A stretch of 64,000 nucleotides of DNA from Brevibacterium sp. UMB1308A (GTDB lineage: Bacteria > Actinomycetota > Actinomycetes > Actinomycetales > Brevibacteriaceae), in assembly GCF_030230605.1 (NCBI RefSeq), contig NZ_JASPDO010000002.1, forward strand, positions 124,001 through 188,000. The letters run 5' to 3'. Shown piece after piece: positions 61,970-64,000 of the stretch. The notes beneath the pieces are model-generated. The model was given only the letters and a program-made list of their open reading frames with translations. It had not been told where the DNA came from and did not search any database. The position numbers were made by a program, and so were the translations under genes. Position 1 is the stretch's first letter. The number at the start of each line of letters is the position of its first letter.

Positions 61970-62454
61970 CTGAAGTTACTTTGATTGGGAATTTGACGGC
62001 TGACCCGGAATTGCGGTTCACCCCGTCAGGGAAAGCGGTTGCGAATTTCACTGTCGCTAACACGCCAAGAGTGTTTGACAAGCAGGCCGGGCAGTACGTG
62101 GACGGTGAGCCGATGTTCCTGCGGTGTAATGCGTGGAAGTATCTAGCGGAGAACGTGGCTGAGACGCTGGCTAAAGGCAACCGGGTCATTGTGCAGGGGA
62201 AGCTGAAATCCAGGTCTTTTGAGGACAAGGAAGGGAACAAGCGGACTGTTTTCGAGGTGGACGTTACCGAGGTGGGCCCGTCGCTGAAGTTTGCGACGGC
62301 GACCGTTCAGAGGAACCAGCCACAACAGACCCAACAGCAGTCCCAGTGGGGCCAGCCACAGCAGGCGCAGCAACCACAGCAGGACCCGTGGCAGGGCACA
62401 CCCACGAACGCCGAGTGGGGCGAGCAGTGGGGCCAATCAGAGGCACCGTTCTGA
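61966..62454 (+). CDS. ssb: Single-stranded DNA-binding protein (phage)
   Basis: A 162-residue SSB. The OB fold starts [31 protein letters not shown] and continues through [29 protein letters not shown] glutamine-rich linker (repeated QQ and WGQPQ) leads to the acidic-hydrophobic tail QSEAPF, a weak form of the usual DDxIPF tip. ATG in ATGA. Serves replication and recombination of the prophage. Confidence 0.92.
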   Translation: MTEVTLIGNLTADPELRFTPSGKAVANFTVANTPRVFDKQAGQYVDGEPMFLRCNAWKYLAENVAETLAKGNRVIVQGKLKSRSFEDKEGNKRTVFEVDVTEVGPSLKFATATVQRNQPQQTQQQSQWGQPQQAQQPQQDPWQGTPTNAEWGEQWGQSEAPF

Positions 62455-62930
62455 TGGGCAAACAGGGTACCCGCGTCTCCACACGTGAGGCGCGGGCCCA
62501 CATCAACCACCTTGTCGAGCTGGGGGCGAGCCTCCCAGCGATCGCGAAAGCCGCCGGGGTGGCTCTTTCCACCGTGTGCAACGTGGCGCGGTACCGGGAC
62601 AAGTGCGCTCTGGTAACGGAACAGCTGGTCCTTTCAGTGACGCTGGGGGACACGGTACCTCACATTGTGAACGTTCCCCTCGGTGACCTCACTTACCGGC
62701 TGCGGGAAGCACAAGCTCGGGGATGGTCGCAGCATGTGATCGCTCGTGAAGTCGGGGTGCCACAGGTGACGATCTACCGATGCATACACGGTGAAATGAA
62801 ACGTCTTGATGTGGGCGTAGCCAGAAAGATTGACAGGTTTTTACGCAAAATTGATGGCCTTGAGGGGCCGTCTGGGAGGGCTCGTGCAGAAGCAGTGCGG
62901 AAGGACTGGGATCAGTATCTCAGTGCCTAA
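62454..62930 (+). CDS. Phage DNA-binding protein with two HTH motifs
   Basis: A 158-residue protein starting in TGATG. Two HTH-like segments are visible: LPAIAKAAGVALSTVCNVARY at about 25-45 and SQHVIAREVGVPQVTIYRCIHG at about 98-120. The protein may regulate later genes or act in replication. No specific family recognised. Overlaps the RusA-like gene by eight bases. Confidence 0.65.
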   Translation: MGKQGTRVSTREARAHINHLVELGASLPAIAKAAGVALSTVCNVARYRDKCALVTEQLVLSVTLGDTVPHIVNVPLGDLTYRLREAQARGWSQHVIAREVGVPQVTIYRCIHGEMKRLDVGVARKIDRFLRKIDGLEGPSGRARAEAVRKDWDQYLSA

Positions 62931-63276
62931 TGATGAGTGGGTGACCGCGAACGGTCGCTACCACTGGGCGAAGAAGGCAAAGATGACAAGGGCTTTACGC
63001 ACCAGGGCGAAATTCCTGGCGAAGCGTGACCGGCTCAAGGTGCAAGTGCCGACACTTCTTACGGTCCGGGTTGGGTACCCCACTTCAGCGCGGGCTGACA
63101 TGGAAAACGCCCACCCGACAGTGAAGGCGCTCATTGATGGTCTCGTGGACGCTGGGGCCTTACCTGATGATTCGTCGCGGGAAATTGTGTCTACGACGTG
63201 GGAGCGTGGCCCGAAGTGTGAGAAAGGCACGCACATGGTGGAGCTGGTTTTCACATCGCAGGACGTCCCGTTTTGA
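62923..63276 (+). CDS. RusA-like Holliday junction resolvase
   Basis: A 117-residue protein from GTG 62923. RusA-fold signature: YPTSARADMENAHPTVKALIDGLVDAGALPDDSSREI, with the Asp residues that bind metal in RusA. The YHWAKKAKMTRALRTRA start is basic, as expected for junction binding. Together with the exonuclease and SSB it completes a recombination set. Some members of this family in actinophages are only predicted. Confidence 0.8.
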   Translation: MPNDEWVTANGRYHWAKKAKMTRALRTRAKFLAKRDRLKVQVPTLLTVRVGYPTSARADMENAHPTVKALIDGLVDAGALPDDSSREIVSTTWERGPKCEKGTHMVELVFTSQDVPF

Positions 63277-63291
63277 GGAAGGAGGCAGGTC

Positions 63292-64000
63292 ATGGCGAGA
63301 CGGTCTGAAAAGTTCGCACGGTTGAGTTTGGACTACGCGGACCACCCAAAAATTGTGGGTCTTTCGGACGCGGCTTTTAGGGCTCACGTGGAGTTGATTT
63401 TGTACTCCAGGAAGTACCTGACGGATGGAGTAATTGGTAAGCAAATTGCTAAGCGCTTGCTTCCCCACGTGTTGAAAGAGTTGCTAAATAACGACGACGA
63501 GGCACCAAGTCTCATAGCTCTCGACAATGGGGACTATCTTCTGCACGGTTTTTGTGACATGCAGGAGACAAAAGCGGAAGTTGAAGCAAAACGCCTGGTC
63601 AGGGCGGAGGCGGGCCGGAAAGGCGGTTTAGCGAAGAAGCAAAATGCTAAGCAAATTGCCAAGCAAATTGCTAAGCAAACGCCTAGCAAACGGGGTAGCA
63701 AAAACGTAGCAGAGAAAGAGAAAGAGAAAGAGAAAGAGATAAGTAATAAACCGTGGATCGGCGCTGACGCGCCATCCACTGGCAAAAACACGACCGAGCA
63801 AAAACACATCAACGAGGTCACTTCAACGGCTTACGAAGCGATTGGAAAGGCTGCCAACTGGAACGGGTTACGAGCCATCGCGAAATGGTGCCTGAAAGAC
63901 CGTGGTCTGACTCCGGAGCAGTTCCGGGATGCGTGCGTTCACGTGTACCGGACGGGTAAGCCAATTACGAAGCAGACCATCGGCCAGCACATCGACGGGG
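63292..64000 (+). CDS. Phage replication protein, truncated by window edge
   Basis: The frame is open from ATG 63292 (AGGAAGGAGG upstream) through base 64000, 236 codons so far. The N-terminal 100 residues (EKFARLSLDYADHPKIVGLSDAAF and following) form the winged-helix-like start of many actinophage replication-initiation proteins. A basic low-complexity linker at about 105-150 contains KQNA KQIA KQIA KQTP repeats and poly-KE. The second domain begins TSTAYEAIGKAANWNGLRAI. The DNA encoding the linker carries direct repeats that look like origin iterons, as in lambda gene O. Confidence 0.72.
   Translation, partial: MARRSEKFARLSLDYADHPKIVGLSDAAFRAHVELILYSRKYLTDGVIGKQIAKRLLPHVLKELLNNDDEAPSLIALDNGDYLLHGFCDMQETKAEVEAKRLVRAEAGRKGGLAKKQNAKQIAKQIAKQTPSKRGSKNVAEKEKEKEKEISNKPWIGADAPSTGKNTTEQKHINEVTSTAYEAIGKAANWNGLRAIAKWCLKDRGLTPEQFRDACVHVYRTGKPITKQTIGQHIDG
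63637..63740 (+). repeat. 12-bp iterons and purine-rich tract inside the replication gene (candidate phage origin)
   Basis: Head-to-tail 12-mers: AAGCAAAATGCT (63637), AAGCAAATTGCC (63649), AAGCAAATTGCT (63661), AAGCAAACGCCT (63673), then two decayed copies starting AGCAAA. Another AAGCAAATTGCT lies at 63439-63450. They are followed by GAGAAA-type hexamers to about 63740, a purine-rich AT-leaning stretch. The order of initiator gene, internal iterons and purine/AT tract parallels lambda ori. Origin function is inferred. Confidence 0.6.

Larger units (their letters stand above)
53941..64000. mobile_element. Prophage, left part (continues beyond window)
   Basis: From the integrase to the window end the genes are phage-like: leftward integrase, ImmA-like peptidase, DUF4041/T5orf172 protein and repressor; then a rightward early operon through recombination and replication genes. 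The left boundary lies in the short nrdF-int spacer. No tRNA is present there, and the right attachment site, late genes and lysis genes are outside the window, so completeness cannot be judged. Confidence 0.88.

Overview
The window comes from a Gram-positive actinomycete chromosome, most likely order Micrococcales. The evidence is moderately high GC, many GTG starts, densely overlapping genes, a Tad-type pilus cluster, class Ib nrdHIEF, and an smpB-ssrA pair whose tmRNA encodes the tag AKSNNRTEFALAA. The genus cannot be fixed from the sequence alone.

Layout. 1-4623: deoxynucleoside and nucleoside salvage (deoA end, deoC, a phospho-sugar mutase, purine nucleoside phosphorylase), interrupted by a 637-bp insertion unit that duplicates 122 bp of the deoC 3' end. 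4699-11082: a GNAT-like protein, acetoacetyl-CoA synthetase and a large FtsK/SpoIIIE (EccC-like) ATPase. 11244-15875: a leftward Tad pilus operon (ATPase, two membrane platform proteins, pilin-like DUF4244 protein, three TadE/TadG-like minor pilins). 16077-18544: prfB, smpB and ssrA, with no ftsEX between prfB and smpB. 18560-19716: two unknown genes. 19900-25345: an oligopeptide/dipeptide ABC importer.

25535-43272 is the most unusual part. It is a single rightward operon of nine contiguous genes. The products are two proline/glycine-rich membrane proteins (first and last), a secreted-and-anchored vWA protein, a tubulin-like giant protein, an 899-aa membrane protein, an intracellular protein with four FnIII-like modules, a GAP1-like protein, a vWA protein with an intact DxSxS MIDAS motif, and a zinc-ribbon TRAFAC-type GTPase. 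These families are known to me from comparative genomics of NTP-dependent conflict systems; I know of no experimental function for this gene set. Several of the proteins carry NPF/SPF/DPF motifs in disordered ends, which may be a shared docking signal. Beyond an arginase-family gene lies a leftward MoxR-DUF58-vWA-vWA-TPR operon (44416-49515), so two different NTPase/vWA machines are close neighbours.

50070-53869 encodes class Ib ribonucleotide reductase. Upstream are two NrdR-box-like sites 31 bp apart and a group of DnaA-box-like sites. 53941-64000 is the left part of a prophage that runs off the window: integrase, ImmA-like peptidase, DUF4041/T5orf172 protein and repressor leftward; then a rightward early operon with a Cro-like protein, many tiny overlapping unknown genes, a YqaJ-type exonuclease, HNH nuclease, SSB, RusA-like resolvase and a replication protein. 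The replication gene contains 12-bp iterons followed by a purine-rich tract, resembling a lambda-type origin inside the gene. No rRNA, tRNA, CRISPR array or complete insertion sequence was seen.
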